A DNA stretch of 64,000 nt from JACDAN01 sp963842235 (GTDB taxonomy: Bacteria > Actinomycetota > Thermoleophilia > Gaiellales > Gaiellaceae), in contig CAWJFT010000001.1 of assembly GCA_963842235.1 (NCBI GenBank), positions 434,001 to 498,000 of the forward strand. The letters are read 5' to 3'. The notes under the pieces are model-generated. The model searched no databases, was not told where the DNA came from, and saw only the letters and a program-made list of their open reading frames with translations. Position 1 is the first letter of the stretch, and each line of letters starts with the position of its first letter. Both the position numbers and the translations under genes were made by a program. Of this stretch, positions 47,923 to 55,987 are shown piece by piece.

Positions 47923-49257
47923 ATGCAGCGCGCGCTCGCCGTACTCCTCGTCGCCGTCGCCTTGCTCGTCTCGGCGGGCTGCATGGGCGACGACAGCTCG
48001 GACAACTCCGCGGCCAACACCACGACGACCGACAAGACGCCGGTCACGATCACCTTCTGGAGCCCGTTCACCGACCGCGAACAGGGCGTGATCAACAAGG
48101 GAATCGCCGCGTTCGAGAAGGCCTATCCGTGGATCACGGTCAAGAGCGTGGGCGCGATCACGGCCGACAAGATCACGGCGGCCATCCACGCCGGCAACGC
48201 GCCCGACGTCGCGGCCATGTTCGAGACGGACAACCTCGGCGCCTTCTGCAACTCAGGCGCCTGGACAGATCTGAACGACCGGATCGACGCCGACAACATG
48301 GACATGGAGCAGTTCCCGAAGACGATCCGCGACTACACGGCCTACGGCGACAAGCGCTGCGCCATGCCGCTGCTAGCTGACGCCTACGGCTTTTACTACA
48401 ACAAGGCGCTGCTGCAGAAGGCCGGCATCACGAATTCGCCGAAGACGGTCGACGAGCTCGCGGACTACGCGAAGCGGCTGACCCAGAGGAACCCGGATGG
48501 CTCGCTCAAGATCGTCGGCTTCGACCCACTGCTCACCTGGTACGAGAACGTGCCCGTCCACTGGGGCCCGATGTGGGGCGCGACGTGGATGAAGGACGGG
48601 AAGTCCGGGCTCTCGAAGGATCCAGCCTGGGAGGAGATGCTGCGCTGGCAGAAGAAGCTCGTCGACTGGTTCGGCTATGAGAAGCTCGTGCGCTGGCAGG
48701 CCGGCGCTGGTGACGAGTTCTCGCCCTCGAACGCCTTCGAGACTGGCAAGGTCGCGATGATCGTCGACGGCGAGTACCGGACCGCGTTCCTCAAGGCCGA
48801 GCATCCGGAGGTCAAGTACGGAACGGCGCCGCACCCGGTCTCCAAGCCCGACCTGTACGGCTCCGGCTTCGTGATCGGGACGATCATGGGCATCCCGAAA
48901 GGCGCGAAGCATGCTGACGCCGGCTGGCAGCTGCTGAAGTTCCTGGCCACCGACACGGACACGCTTGCGGAGATGTCGAACGGGCTGCACAACGTCCCGT
49001 CGACGATCGACTCCCAGAACTCGCCGAAGCTCACGAAGGATCCGCTCTTCGCGACGTTCCTCGACATCTTCTCGAACGAGAAGTCGAGCACCCAGCCGGT
49101 GCTCAAGATCGGCTCACAGAACCAGACCCTCTTCTCCAGCTTCATCGAGAAGTGGCAGGCAGGCCGTGTGAAGGACGAAGATCTGCACGCTGGGCTCGTG
49201 AACGTGGACAAGCAGATCGACGCAGCGCTCGAACAGGCCGGAGGCGAGGTGCCGTGA
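47923..49257 (+). CDS. Sugar ABC transporter substrate-binding lipoprotein
   Basis: 444 residues from ATG 47923. The lipoprotein signal is AVLLVAVALLVSAGCMGDDS, with the Cys at residue 20. The mature part is a family-1 extracellular solute-binding protein: VTITFWSPFTDREQGVINKG, APDVAAMFETDNLGAFCNSG, and DAYGFYYNKALLQKAGITNS. KVAMIVDGEYRTAFLKAEHP fits the ligand-binding hinge region. It delivers a sugar or oligosaccharide to the two permeases encoded next. The GTGA overlap with the first permease ties the operon together. Confidence 0.92.
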   Translation: MQRALAVLLVAVALLVSAGCMGDDSSDNSAANTTTTDKTPVTITFWSPFTDREQGVINKGIAAFEKAYPWITVKSVGAITADKITAAIHAGNAPDVAAMFETDNLGAFCNSGAWTDLNDRIDADNMDMEQFPKTIRDYTAYGDKRCAMPLLADAYGFYYNKALLQKAGITNSPKTVDELADYAKRLTQRNPDGSLKIVGFDPLLTWYENVPVHWGPMWGATWMKDGKSGLSKDPAWEEMLRWQKKLVDWFGYEKLVRWQAGAGDEFSPSNAFETGKVAMIVDGEYRTAFLKAEHPEVKYGTAPHPVSKPDLYGSGFVIGTIMGIPKGAKHADAGWQLLKFLATDTDTLAEMSNGLHNVPSTIDSQNSPKLTKDPLFATFLDIFSNEKSSTQPVLKIGSQNQTLFSSFIEKWQAGRVKDEDLHAGLVNVDKQIDAALEQAGGEVP

Positions 49258-50258
49258 GCTCGACACCGGTCGTCGAGGGTCCCCGCGCCCTCGCCGGTCC
49301 GGTGCGAGACCGACGGAGAGCGCGACGCAAGGCCGCCTGGCGGCGCCGGGGGCTCGTCCTCGGCCTCATGAGCCCGTGGATCGTCGGCTTCACGGTCTTC
49401 TTCGGCTACCCGCTCGTTTCGAGCGCCTACCTCTCGCTGACGCACTACGACCTGCTGTCGTCGCCGCGCTGGGTCGGGCTCGCCAACTACCGGTTCCTGT
49501 TCGAGCAGGACCAGCAGGTGTGGCCGGCGGTCAGGAACACGCTGTGGCTCATGGCGTTCGCGGTGCCGTTGCAGGTGCTGTTCGCGTTCGGCGTCGCGCT
49601 GATGCTCACTCGCGCCCGGCGCGGCGTCGGCTTCTTCCGCACCGTCTTCTACCTGCCTGCCCTCGCGCCGCCTGTGGCGGCCACGCTCGGGTTCGTCTAC
49701 CTCCTCAACCCGGCGACGGGCCCGGTGAACGTGATCCTCGGCCATCTCGGGATCGAGGGGCCGCTGTGGTTCAACTCGCCGACCTGGTCGAAGCCGTCGC
49801 TCGCCTTGCTCGGCATGTGGGGCGTCGGGAACCTGATGATCATCTTCCTCGCCGCGCTGATCGACGTCCCGCGGCACCTGTACGAGTCCGCGCTGATCGA
49901 CGGGGCCGGGCCGTTCCAGCGCCTCCGCTGGGTGACGCTGCCGACGATCAGCCCGGTGATCCTCTTCGCCGTCGTCATCGGGGTGATCGAGAGCCTGCAG
50001 TACTTCACGCAGGCCTACGTCGCCGCTTCGATCGCGACGGGACAGGCGGCGTCCGAGAGCGCCGTGAACCTCGGCTACCCGGAGAACTCGACGCTCTTCT
50101 ACCCGGTGCTGCTGTACACGCAGGGGTTCCGGTACTTCAACATGGGCTACGCGTCAGCGATGGCCATGCTCCTACTGGCCGTGGCGCTCACGATCACGCT
50201 GCTTATCCTCCGCAGCTCTCGCCTCTGGGTCTTCTACCAGGGGGCGGGGCGGCGATGA
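49254..50258 (+). CDS. Sugar ABC transporter permease (MalF/LacF type)
   Basis: 334 residues from GTG 49254, overlapping the binding-protein stop. After a 40-residue basic cytoplasmic N-terminus, the first helix is LGLMSPWIVGFTVFFGYPLV. Six helices in total. The EAA loop is YESALIDGAGPFQRLRWVTL with LPTISP after it, the site that contacts the ATPase. The architecture of the MalF-LacF-UgpA class is clear. The end overlaps the second permease gene as ATGA. Confidence 0.92.
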   Translation: MSSTPVVEGPRALAGPVRDRRRARRKAAWRRRGLVLGLMSPWIVGFTVFFGYPLVSSAYLSLTHYDLLSSPRWVGLANYRFLFEQDQQVWPAVRNTLWLMAFAVPLQVLFAFGVALMLTRARRGVGFFRTVFYLPALAPPVAATLGFVYLLNPATGPVNVILGHLGIEGPLWFNSPTWSKPSLALLGMWGVGNLMIIFLAALIDVPRHLYESALIDGAGPFQRLRWVTLPTISPVILFAVVIGVIESLQYFTQAYVAASIATGQAASESAVNLGYPENSTLFYPVLLYTQGFRYFNMGYASAMAMLLLAVALTITLLILRSSRLWVFYQGAGRR

Positions 50259-51088
50259 GCCCGCGGCGGAAGAAGTTTCTGATCGCGGTCGCCGACCACA
50301 GCCTCCTGATCGTGGCCGCGGTCATGTTCCTCGCGCCGTTCGTCTTCATCGTCCTGACCTCGCTGATGACGAACGACCAGGCGCTCTCGTCGCGCCTCTG
50401 GCCCGACCCCTTCCAGTGGGGGAACTTCACCGAGGTCTTCCACACCGCGCCGATCTGGCGCTATGCGTTCAACACGACGATCTACGCGGTGCTGGCGACG
50501 ATCGGCGTGCTCGTTTCGAGCATCCCCGTCGCCTACGCGCTCTCTCGTCTGCGGTGGCGAGGCCGAGACGTCGCCTTCGTCCTCGTGCTCGTGGCCATGA
50601 TGCTGCCCTTCCAGGTCACGGTCGTCCCGGTCTACGTCCTCTTCTCCAAGCTGCACCTCGTCGGCTCGCTCTGGCCGCTGATCATCCCGAACTTCCTCGG
50701 CGACGCCTTCTCGATCTTCCTTCTGCGGCAGTTCTTCATGACGATCCCGGAGGAGTACGCCGACGCGGCACGCGTCGACGGCTGCGGGGAGTTGCGGATC
50801 CTCGTGTCGGTGTTCCTGCGCCTGGCGAAACCGGCCATCGCCGCGGTCGCACTCTTCGAGTTCCTGTTCTGCTTCAACGACTTCTTCGGCCCGCTCCTAT
50901 ACACGAGCGAGGACCCGTCGAACTGGACCCTGTCGCTCGGCCTGGCGCAGTTCCGGACGATCTACCAGGTGCAGTGGAACCTGACCATGGCGGCGACGCT
51001 GCTCTTCATGGCGCCCGTGATCGTGCTGTTCTTCCTCGCCCAGCGCGCCTTCGTCGAGGGCGTGACGCTCACCGGGGTGAAGGGATGA
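50255..51088 (+). CDS. Sugar ABC transporter permease (MalG/LacG type)
   Basis: 277 residues from ATG 50255. First helix SLLIVAAVMFLAPFVFIVLT. The EAA motif is EEYADAARVDGCGELRILVS with VFLRLAKPAIA after it. The carboxy-terminal VEGVTLTGVKG is the MalG-type ending. With the preceding gene it forms the heterodimeric channel of a carbohydrate importer. The stop overlaps the GH4 gene start (ATGA). Confidence 0.92.
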   Translation: MSPRRKKFLIAVADHSLLIVAAVMFLAPFVFIVLTSLMTNDQALSSRLWPDPFQWGNFTEVFHTAPIWRYAFNTTIYAVLATIGVLVSSIPVAYALSRLRWRGRDVAFVLVLVAMMLPFQVTVVPVYVLFSKLHLVGSLWPLIIPNFLGDAFSIFLLRQFFMTIPEEYADAARVDGCGELRILVSVFLRLAKPAIAAVALFEFLFCFNDFFGPLLYTSEDPSNWTLSLGLAQFRTIYQVQWNLTMAATLLFMAPVIVLFFLAQRAFVEGVTLTGVKG

Positions 51089-52308
51089 GGCTGGCGGTCG
51101 TCGGTGCCGGGTCGACGTACACGCCCGAGCTCGTTTCCGGTCTCGACCGGCTCGAGGTCGAGCGGCTCGCGCTGCATGACATCGACCCCGAGCGGCTGGA
51201 GGTCGTCGGTGGCATGGCGCGGCGGATGCTCGAGCGTCAGGGTTTCGGCGGCGAGCTGCTGCTGACGCGCGAGCTCGATGCCGCCCTCGAACGCGCCGAC
51301 TTCGTGATCATCCAGATCCGCGTCGGCGGCCAGGAGGCGCGGCTCCGCGACGAGACCGTCCCGCTCGCCTGCGGCTGCATCGGGCAGGAGACGACCGGCG
51401 CCGGAGGCCTGGCGAAGGCGCTCCGGACCGTTCCGGTGGCGCTGGAGATCGCCGACCGCGTGGGCGAAGACGCGTGGATCCTCGACTTCACGAACCCGGT
51501 CGGCATCGTCACGCGCGCGCTCCTCGACGCGGGACACCGGGCGGTCGGCCTCTGCAACGTGGCGATCGGGTTCCAGCGCTCGTTCGCGCGGCTGCTCGGC
51601 GTCGAGCCCGAGCGCCTGCTCGTCGACCAGGTGGGCCTCAACCATCTGACGTGGGTGCGCGCCGTCCTGCTCGACGGCCGTGATGTGCTCCCGGAGCTCC
51701 TCGCCGAGCACGGAGACGAGATCGCGGCGCAGGTCGAGCAGCCGAGACGCCTGCTGGAGGAGCTCGGCGCCGTCCCGTCGTACTACCTCCGCTACTTCTA
51801 CGCGCACGACGACGTGCTGGCCGAGCAGCTCGACTCCGAGCCGCGGGCGGCCAAGGTGGCCGCCATCGAGCGCGAGCTACTGGAGACGTATCGCGATCCC
51901 TCGGTCACGGAGAAGCCGGCGCTGCTCGAGCGGCGCGGCGGCGCCTTCTACAGCGACGCGGCGCTCGGCCTGCTCGCGTCCCTTGCGGAAGGAGACGGCG
52001 CTGTCCACGTCGTCGATGTCCGAAACGAACGGACCCTCTCCGGCCTCGCCGACGACGACGTGGTCGAGGTGCCGGCGCGAGTCGATCGCAGTGGGCCCTC
52101 GCCGCTGCCGCAGAGCCCGCTGGCGCCGGAGCTCCTCGGGCTCGTCCAGCACGTGGCGGCGTACGAGCGGCTCGCCGCCGAGGCGGCGATCGCGGACGAC
52201 CCAACGCTGGTCCGCAAAGCGCTCCTCGCGCACCCGCTGATCGGGCAGGACCGGATCGCGGACGAGCTGCTCGAACGGCTCTTCGGGGCGCAGAAGGTGA
52301 CGACGTGA
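51085..52308 (+). CDS. Glycoside hydrolase family 4 (6-phospho-beta-glucosidase-like)
   Basis: 407 residues from ATG 51085. Residues 1-30 are the NAD-binding LAVVGAGSTYTPELVSGLDR. FVIIQIRVGGQEARLRDETV and DFTNPVGIVTRALLDAGHRA are GH4 signatures. GLCNVAIGFQRSFARLLGV and LVDQVGLNHLTWVRAVLL supply the metal-binding Cys and His. GH4 enzymes use NAD and a divalent metal in a redox-elimination mechanism, and the phospho-beta-glucosidase branch needs 6-phosphorylated substrate. Here the sugar arrives by an ABC importer, so the adjacent kinase probably supplies the phosphate. Specificity uncertain. Confidence 0.92.
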   Translation: MRLAVVGAGSTYTPELVSGLDRLEVERLALHDIDPERLEVVGGMARRMLERQGFGGELLLTRELDAALERADFVIIQIRVGGQEARLRDETVPLACGCIGQETTGAGGLAKALRTVPVALEIADRVGEDAWILDFTNPVGIVTRALLDAGHRAVGLCNVAIGFQRSFARLLGVEPERLLVDQVGLNHLTWVRAVLLDGRDVLPELLAEHGDEIAAQVEQPRRLLEELGAVPSYYLRYFYAHDDVLAEQLDSEPRAAKVAAIERELLETYRDPSVTEKPALLERRGGAFYSDAALGLLASLAEGDGAVHVVDVRNERTLSGLADDDVVEVPARVDRSGPSPLPQSPLAPELLGLVQHVAAYERLAAEAAIADDPTLVRKALLAHPLIGQDRIADELLERLFGAQKVTT

Positions 52309-53315
52309 GCCGGCCGCCGGTGGTGCTGGCCGTCGACGGGGGAGGCTCGAAGACGGATCTCGCCCTCGTCCGCGCCGACGGCGCGCTGCTCTCGCTCGTG
52401 CGCGGGCCGAAGAGCTCGCCGCATCACGTGGGCCTTGACGGCTCGCTCGGGGTGCTGGAGCAGCTCCTTCGCACCGCACTCGGCGAGGCCGGGATCGACG
52501 GGGGCGGGCAGGTCGCCGACGTCGCCGAGCTGCTGATGGCCGGGGTCGACTTCCCGTCGGAGGAGGAAGCGCTTCGGGACGCGGTCGAGCGGCGCGGCTG
52601 GGCGGCTGCGACCTCCGTCGTCAACGACACCTTCGCGATCCTCCGCGCCGGGACCGAGACTGGCTGGGGCGTCGCCGTCGTCTGCGGGACAGGCATGAAC
52701 TGCGTCGGGGTCGGCCCCGACGGGCGGCACGCGCGCTTCCCGGCGCTCGGCGCGACGACCGGGGACTGGGGCGGAGGCTACGACCTCGGCCTCGCCGCGC
52801 TCTTCGCCGCCGCCCGCAGTGAGGACGGCCGTGGCGCGAAGACCACGCTCGAGCAGGTGGTGCCGGCCCACTTCGGCCTCCAAACGCCCGCGGAGCTGGC
52901 CGAGGCGATCCACCGCGGCCAGATCCCAGTCCGGCGGCTCGAAGAGCTCCCGCGGCTCGTCCTCGCCGAGGCGGAACGCGACGCGGAGGCGGCCGCGATC
53001 GTCGATCGCCTGGCCGTGGAGGTCGTCGCCTTCGCGCGGGTCGCGCTCGAGCGACTCGAGCTGACCGACGAGCCAGTCGAGGTGCTGCTCGGCGGCGGGC
53101 TGCTCCAGTCCGGGGACGGACGTCTGCTGGGAGCGATCGAGGCGGGCCTCCGCGAGGTTGGGCCGCAGATCACGGCCCGCCGCACCTCGTCGCCGCCGAT
53201 CGTCGGCGCAGTGCTGCTCGGGCTCGACCAGCTCGGCTCCGACCATGACGCATACGACCGGGCTCAGCGCGAGCTGGGCGCGGCCGTCGCCGAGATCGGA
53301 GGTTCACGTGGCTGA
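52305..53315 (+). CDS. BadF/N-acetylglucosamine-kinase-type sugar kinase
   Basis: 336 residues from GTG 52305, overlapping the GH4 stop. The ASKHA fold is evident: VVLAVDGGGSKTDLALVRAD (phosphate 1), VVNDTFAILRAGTETGWGVA (ND acid-base region), VCGTGMNCVGVGPDGRHARF (phosphate 2), and VEVLLGGGLLQSGDGRLLGA (adenosine site). It resembles N-acetylglucosamine/glucosamine kinases. In this operon it would phosphorylate an imported amino sugar, beta-glucoside or disaccharide for GH4 cleavage. It could be a disaccharide kinase; the substrate is unproven. Confidence 0.88.
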   Translation: MSRPPVVLAVDGGGSKTDLALVRADGALLSLVRGPKSSPHHVGLDGSLGVLEQLLRTALGEAGIDGGGQVADVAELLMAGVDFPSEEEALRDAVERRGWAAATSVVNDTFAILRAGTETGWGVAVVCGTGMNCVGVGPDGRHARFPALGATTGDWGGGYDLGLAALFAAARSEDGRGAKTTLEQVVPAHFGLQTPAELAEAIHRGQIPVRRLEELPRLVLAEAERDAEAAAIVDRLAVEVVAFARVALERLELTDEPVEVLLGGGLLQSGDGRLLGAIEAGLREVGPQITARRTSSPPIVGAVLLGLDQLGSDHDAYDRAQRELGAAVAEIGGSRG

Positions 53316-54378
53316 CGTCCGCTTCGAGGAGGCAACGAAGCGCTATCCGGGCCGGGATGTCCCCGCGGTCGACGCGTTCGATCTCCACATCGGAGACGGC
53401 GAGTTCATGGTGCTCGTGGGCCCGTCGGGCTCGGGGAAGACGACCGCGCTGCGCATGCTCGCCGGCCTCGAGGAGGTCGACGACGGCGCCGTACTGATCG
53501 GAGGCCGCGACGTCACCGACCTGCCGCCGAAGAAGCGCGACGTCTCGATGGTCTTCCAGAACTACGCGCTGTATCCGTACCTGACCGTTGAGGCCAACAT
53601 CGCGTTCCCGCTCAGGATCGCCAAGGTCAGGAAGACCGAGCGGCTCAAGCGGGCGCGCGAGGTCGCCGACAAGCTCGGCCTCTCTCACCTCCTCGACCAG
53701 AAACCCGGTCAGCTCTCGGGCGGCGAGCGCCAGCGGGTGGCCATGGGGAGGGCGATCATCCGACTCCCGAAGGTTTTCCTCATGGACGAGCCGCTGTCGA
53801 ACCTCGACGCGAAGCTGCGCGTGCAGATGCGAGCCGACGTCGCCGCGCTCCAGTCGGAGTTCGCGATCACGACGGTGTACGTCACACACGACCAGGCGGA
53901 AGCGATGACGCTTGGGCACCGGGTGGCCGTGCTGCACGAAGGCCGGCTGCAGCAGGTCGGCGCTCCGCGGGAGCTTTACGAACGGCCCGTCAACACTTTC
54001 GTCGCCGGGTTCATCGGCTCGCCCGCGATGAACCTCTGCACGGTCCCGCTCGGCGTAAACGGCGCGGTGTCGTTCGGCGGAGCCAAGGTGCAGGTGCCCG
54101 CGGGGCAGGATGCGCGCCCAGCGCTCGTCCTCGGCTTGCGTCCGGAGTCGCTCGAGCTCGCAGCCAACGGGTTGAGCGCCCTCGTCGAGGTGGTCGAGGA
54201 GGTCGGCGCCGATGCATACGTCTTCTGCGTCGCGGAAGTGGGCGGCGAGACGACGAAGCTCGTCGCGCGCACCGCGGCCCAGCTCGCCCCGGACAGGGGC
54301 GAGCGCGTCACGCTCCGTCCGAAAGGCGAGGAGGCGCACTTCTTCGATCCGGCATCGGGCGAGCGGCTGAGCTCCTGA
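53308..54378 (+). CDS. Sugar ABC transporter ATPase (MalK/UgpC/MsmX type)
   Basis: 356 residues from GTG 53308, overlapping the kinase stop by eight bases. Walker A VLVGPSGSGKTTALRMLAGL, Q-loop MVFQNYALYPYLTVEANIAF, signature QLSGGERQRVAMGRAIIRLP, Walker B FLMDEPLSNLDAKLRVQMRA, H-loop TVYVTHDQAEAMTLGHRVAV. A C-terminal TOBE-like regulatory domain (LVLGLRPESLELAANGLSAL) is present. It completes the importer, with the ATPase encoded in the operon, unlike the many actinobacterial sugar importers that rely on a shared MsiK. Confidence 0.93.
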   Translation: MADVRFEEATKRYPGRDVPAVDAFDLHIGDGEFMVLVGPSGSGKTTALRMLAGLEEVDDGAVLIGGRDVTDLPPKKRDVSMVFQNYALYPYLTVEANIAFPLRIAKVRKTERLKRAREVADKLGLSHLLDQKPGQLSGGERQRVAMGRAIIRLPKVFLMDEPLSNLDAKLRVQMRADVAALQSEFAITTVYVTHDQAEAMTLGHRVAVLHEGRLQQVGAPRELYERPVNTFVAGFIGSPAMNLCTVPLGVNGAVSFGGAKVQVPAGQDARPALVLGLRPESLELAANGLSALVEVVEEVGADAYVFCVAEVGGETTKLVARTAAQLAPDRGERVTLRPKGEEAHFFDPASGERLSS

Positions 54379-54386
54379 CGTCGCTA

Positions 54387-54552
54387 TAGAAGGGCTTGAC
54401 GAAACGCAGTCTGTGCCGCAGGAGCACGCTGCTCGCCCCGAGGCCGCGTCCTCAGTCGCCCCCGTATCTACTGATACGGGGGCTCCCTGCGTCCTTGCCT
54501 CGGAACGACCATCGCACTCCTGCGGCGAGCGGCCTTCCGCCAAGCCCTTCTA
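54387..54552. repeat. 166-bp imperfect palindrome, element A
   Basis: Ends TAGAAGGGCTTG and CAAGCCCTTCTA (54387-54398, 54541-54552). Further pairing: CCGCAGGAG (54416-54424) with CTCCTGCGG (54517-54525), CCGAGGC (54438-54444) with GCCTCGG (54497-54503), and CCCCCGTATC (54459-54468) with GATACGGGGG (54473-54482) around a TACT loop. It fills the gap between the ABC ATPase stop and the EamA gene. Its right-hand TA forms part of the TAGACT -10 box of EamA. Element B at 63815-63980 has the same length and stem positions with a different sequence. Confidence 0.85.
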
Positions 54553-54563
54553 GACTCGTCCGC

Positions 54564-55448
54564 GTGGCGACGGCCGCGCTGATCCTGGTCACCGCGGTCT
54601 GGGGCGTCACCTTCGTCCAGGTGCAGGACGCGGTGGCGATTTATCCACTCTTCGCGTTCCTGGCCGTCCGCTACCTGATCGCCACGGCCGCGCTCGCTCC
54701 GCCGGCCGCGCGGCGCCTCCGGGGGCTCGGCCGCGACGGCCTCGTCGCCGGGTCGGTGCTGGGCGTGCTCATTGCGATCGGCATCGGGCTCCAGACCGCG
54801 GGCCTCGAGCGCACGACGGTCACCAACACAGGCTTCATCACCGGCCTTTACGTCCTCTTCACCCCGCTGCTCGGACTGGCGCTCTTCCGGACGCCGATTC
54901 CGCGGGAGCTGTGGGCGGCCGTCGCGCTCGCGCTGCTCGGCCTCGCACTGCTCTCCGGCGTGCCGCAAGGCTCGGGAACGGGCGACCTGCTCGTCCTCCT
55001 GAGCACCGTGGCGCAGGCGCTCCAGATCGTGATGGTGGAGCGTTACGCGAACCGGTTCGACGTCTTCGCGCTCACGTTCGTCGAAGTGGCTGCGGCCTGC
55101 GCCGTCTTCGGCGCGATCGCCGTCGCGCTCGGCGACCTCTCCGTGCCGCGCGGTTCCACGGTCTGGGCCGCGCTGATCGTCACCGGCCTCTTCGCCGTCG
55201 CCTTCGCGATGCTCGTGCAGATCTGGGCGCAACGGCAGGTGAGCGCCACACGCATCGCGGTCATCTTCTCGCTGGAGACGGTCTTCGCCGGGATCGCGGG
55301 CTACCTGCTCGCGGACGAGCGGATCGGCCTTCTGGGCTTCGCCGGCTGCGCCGCGATCTTCGCAGGGATCGTGATCGCGGAGCCTGCTGCGGCCGCGACA
55401 CTCAAGGCGTTGACTCGGCAACGCCGCAAAAAGACCGTGCCGGCTTAG
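54564..55448 (+). CDS. EamA/DMT-family transporter
   Basis: 294 residues from GTG 54564, with TAGACT seven bases upstream. Ten hydrophobic helices in two EamA repeats: ALILVTAVWGVTFVQVQDAV opens the first and GTGDLLVLLSTVAQALQIVM the second. The ERTTVTNTGFITGLYVLFTP segment is typical of these drug/metabolite exporters. A basic tail (QRRKKTVPA) ends the protein. The stop overlaps the convergent GrpB stop by four bases. Substrate unknown; element A immediately precedes the promoter. Confidence 0.88.
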   Translation: MATAALILVTAVWGVTFVQVQDAVAIYPLFAFLAVRYLIATAALAPPAARRLRGLGRDGLVAGSVLGVLIAIGIGLQTAGLERTTVTNTGFITGLYVLFTPLLGLALFRTPIPRELWAAVALALLGLALLSGVPQGSGTGDLLVLLSTVAQALQIVMVERYANRFDVFALTFVEVAAACAVFGAIAVALGDLSVPRGSTVWAALIVTGLFAVAFAMLVQIWAQRQVSATRIAVIFSLETVFAGIAGYLLADERIGLLGFAGCAAIFAGIVIAEPAAAATLKALTRQRRKKTVPA

Positions 55449-55987
55449 CCGGTGCGGTCGTCTGCTTCTGCTGGTACGACGCCGCGCGCCCGAGCCCGAG
55501 CCTCGACCTCTCGGATGAACGGCGTTTTCAGCTCCGTATAGGCGTTGCGCGGATGGCCCTCGGCCGCGAGGCGGCGCTTGAGCTCGTCGTACCGCCGCCG
55601 CTCTTCCGGGTCGGTGCGCAAGGCGTCGCGGAAGACGAGCTGGCGCTTCCAGTGCTCCCCGCCGTGCTCGACGACGTGCACGTTGTACTTGCTCGGCGAG
55701 GTCCGGAAGTAGAGGCGGCCGGGGAGACCGAACTCGCCCAGGTACTCGTAGTCGAGCTCCTCCATCTCCGCAATCTGCTCGTCCGTAAGCTCGAGTCGCT
55801 CGAGGCCGACGGCGATGTCGACGATGGGCTTCGCGCACAAGCTCGGGACGGCGGTGCTGCCGATGTGCTCGATCGCGACGGCCCGGCCGTCGAACACGCC
55901 GCTCAGGCGCTCGCGCTCCTGCTCGAAGAGCTCCGCCCAGGTCGGGTCGTACTCCGAGATCTCTACGCGATCAGAAGGTCCACTCAC
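55445..55987 (-). CDS. GrpB-like nucleotidyltransferase-fold protein
   Basis: 180 residues from GTG 55987, overlapping the aminopeptidase stop. The conserved core, EYDPTWAELFEQERERLSGV, then AIEHIGSTAVPSLCAKPIVD and YNVHVVEHGGEHWKRQLVFR, is the UPF0157/GrpB pattern: GSTAVPGLxAKPIID and VHxxxxG. These belong to the nucleotidyltransferase superfamily, and some act as dephospho-CoA kinase-linked domains. No partner gene points to its substrate here. Transcription is probably together with the M29 peptidase. Confidence 0.88.
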   Translation of the reverse strand: MSGPSDRVEISEYDPTWAELFEQERERLSGVFDGRAVAIEHIGSTAVPSLCAKPIVDIAVGLERLELTDEQIAEMEELDYEYLGEFGLPGRLYFRTSPSKYNVHVVEHGGEHWKRQLVFRDALRTDPEERRRYDELKRRLAAEGHPRNAYTELKTPFIREVEARARARGVVPAEADDRTG

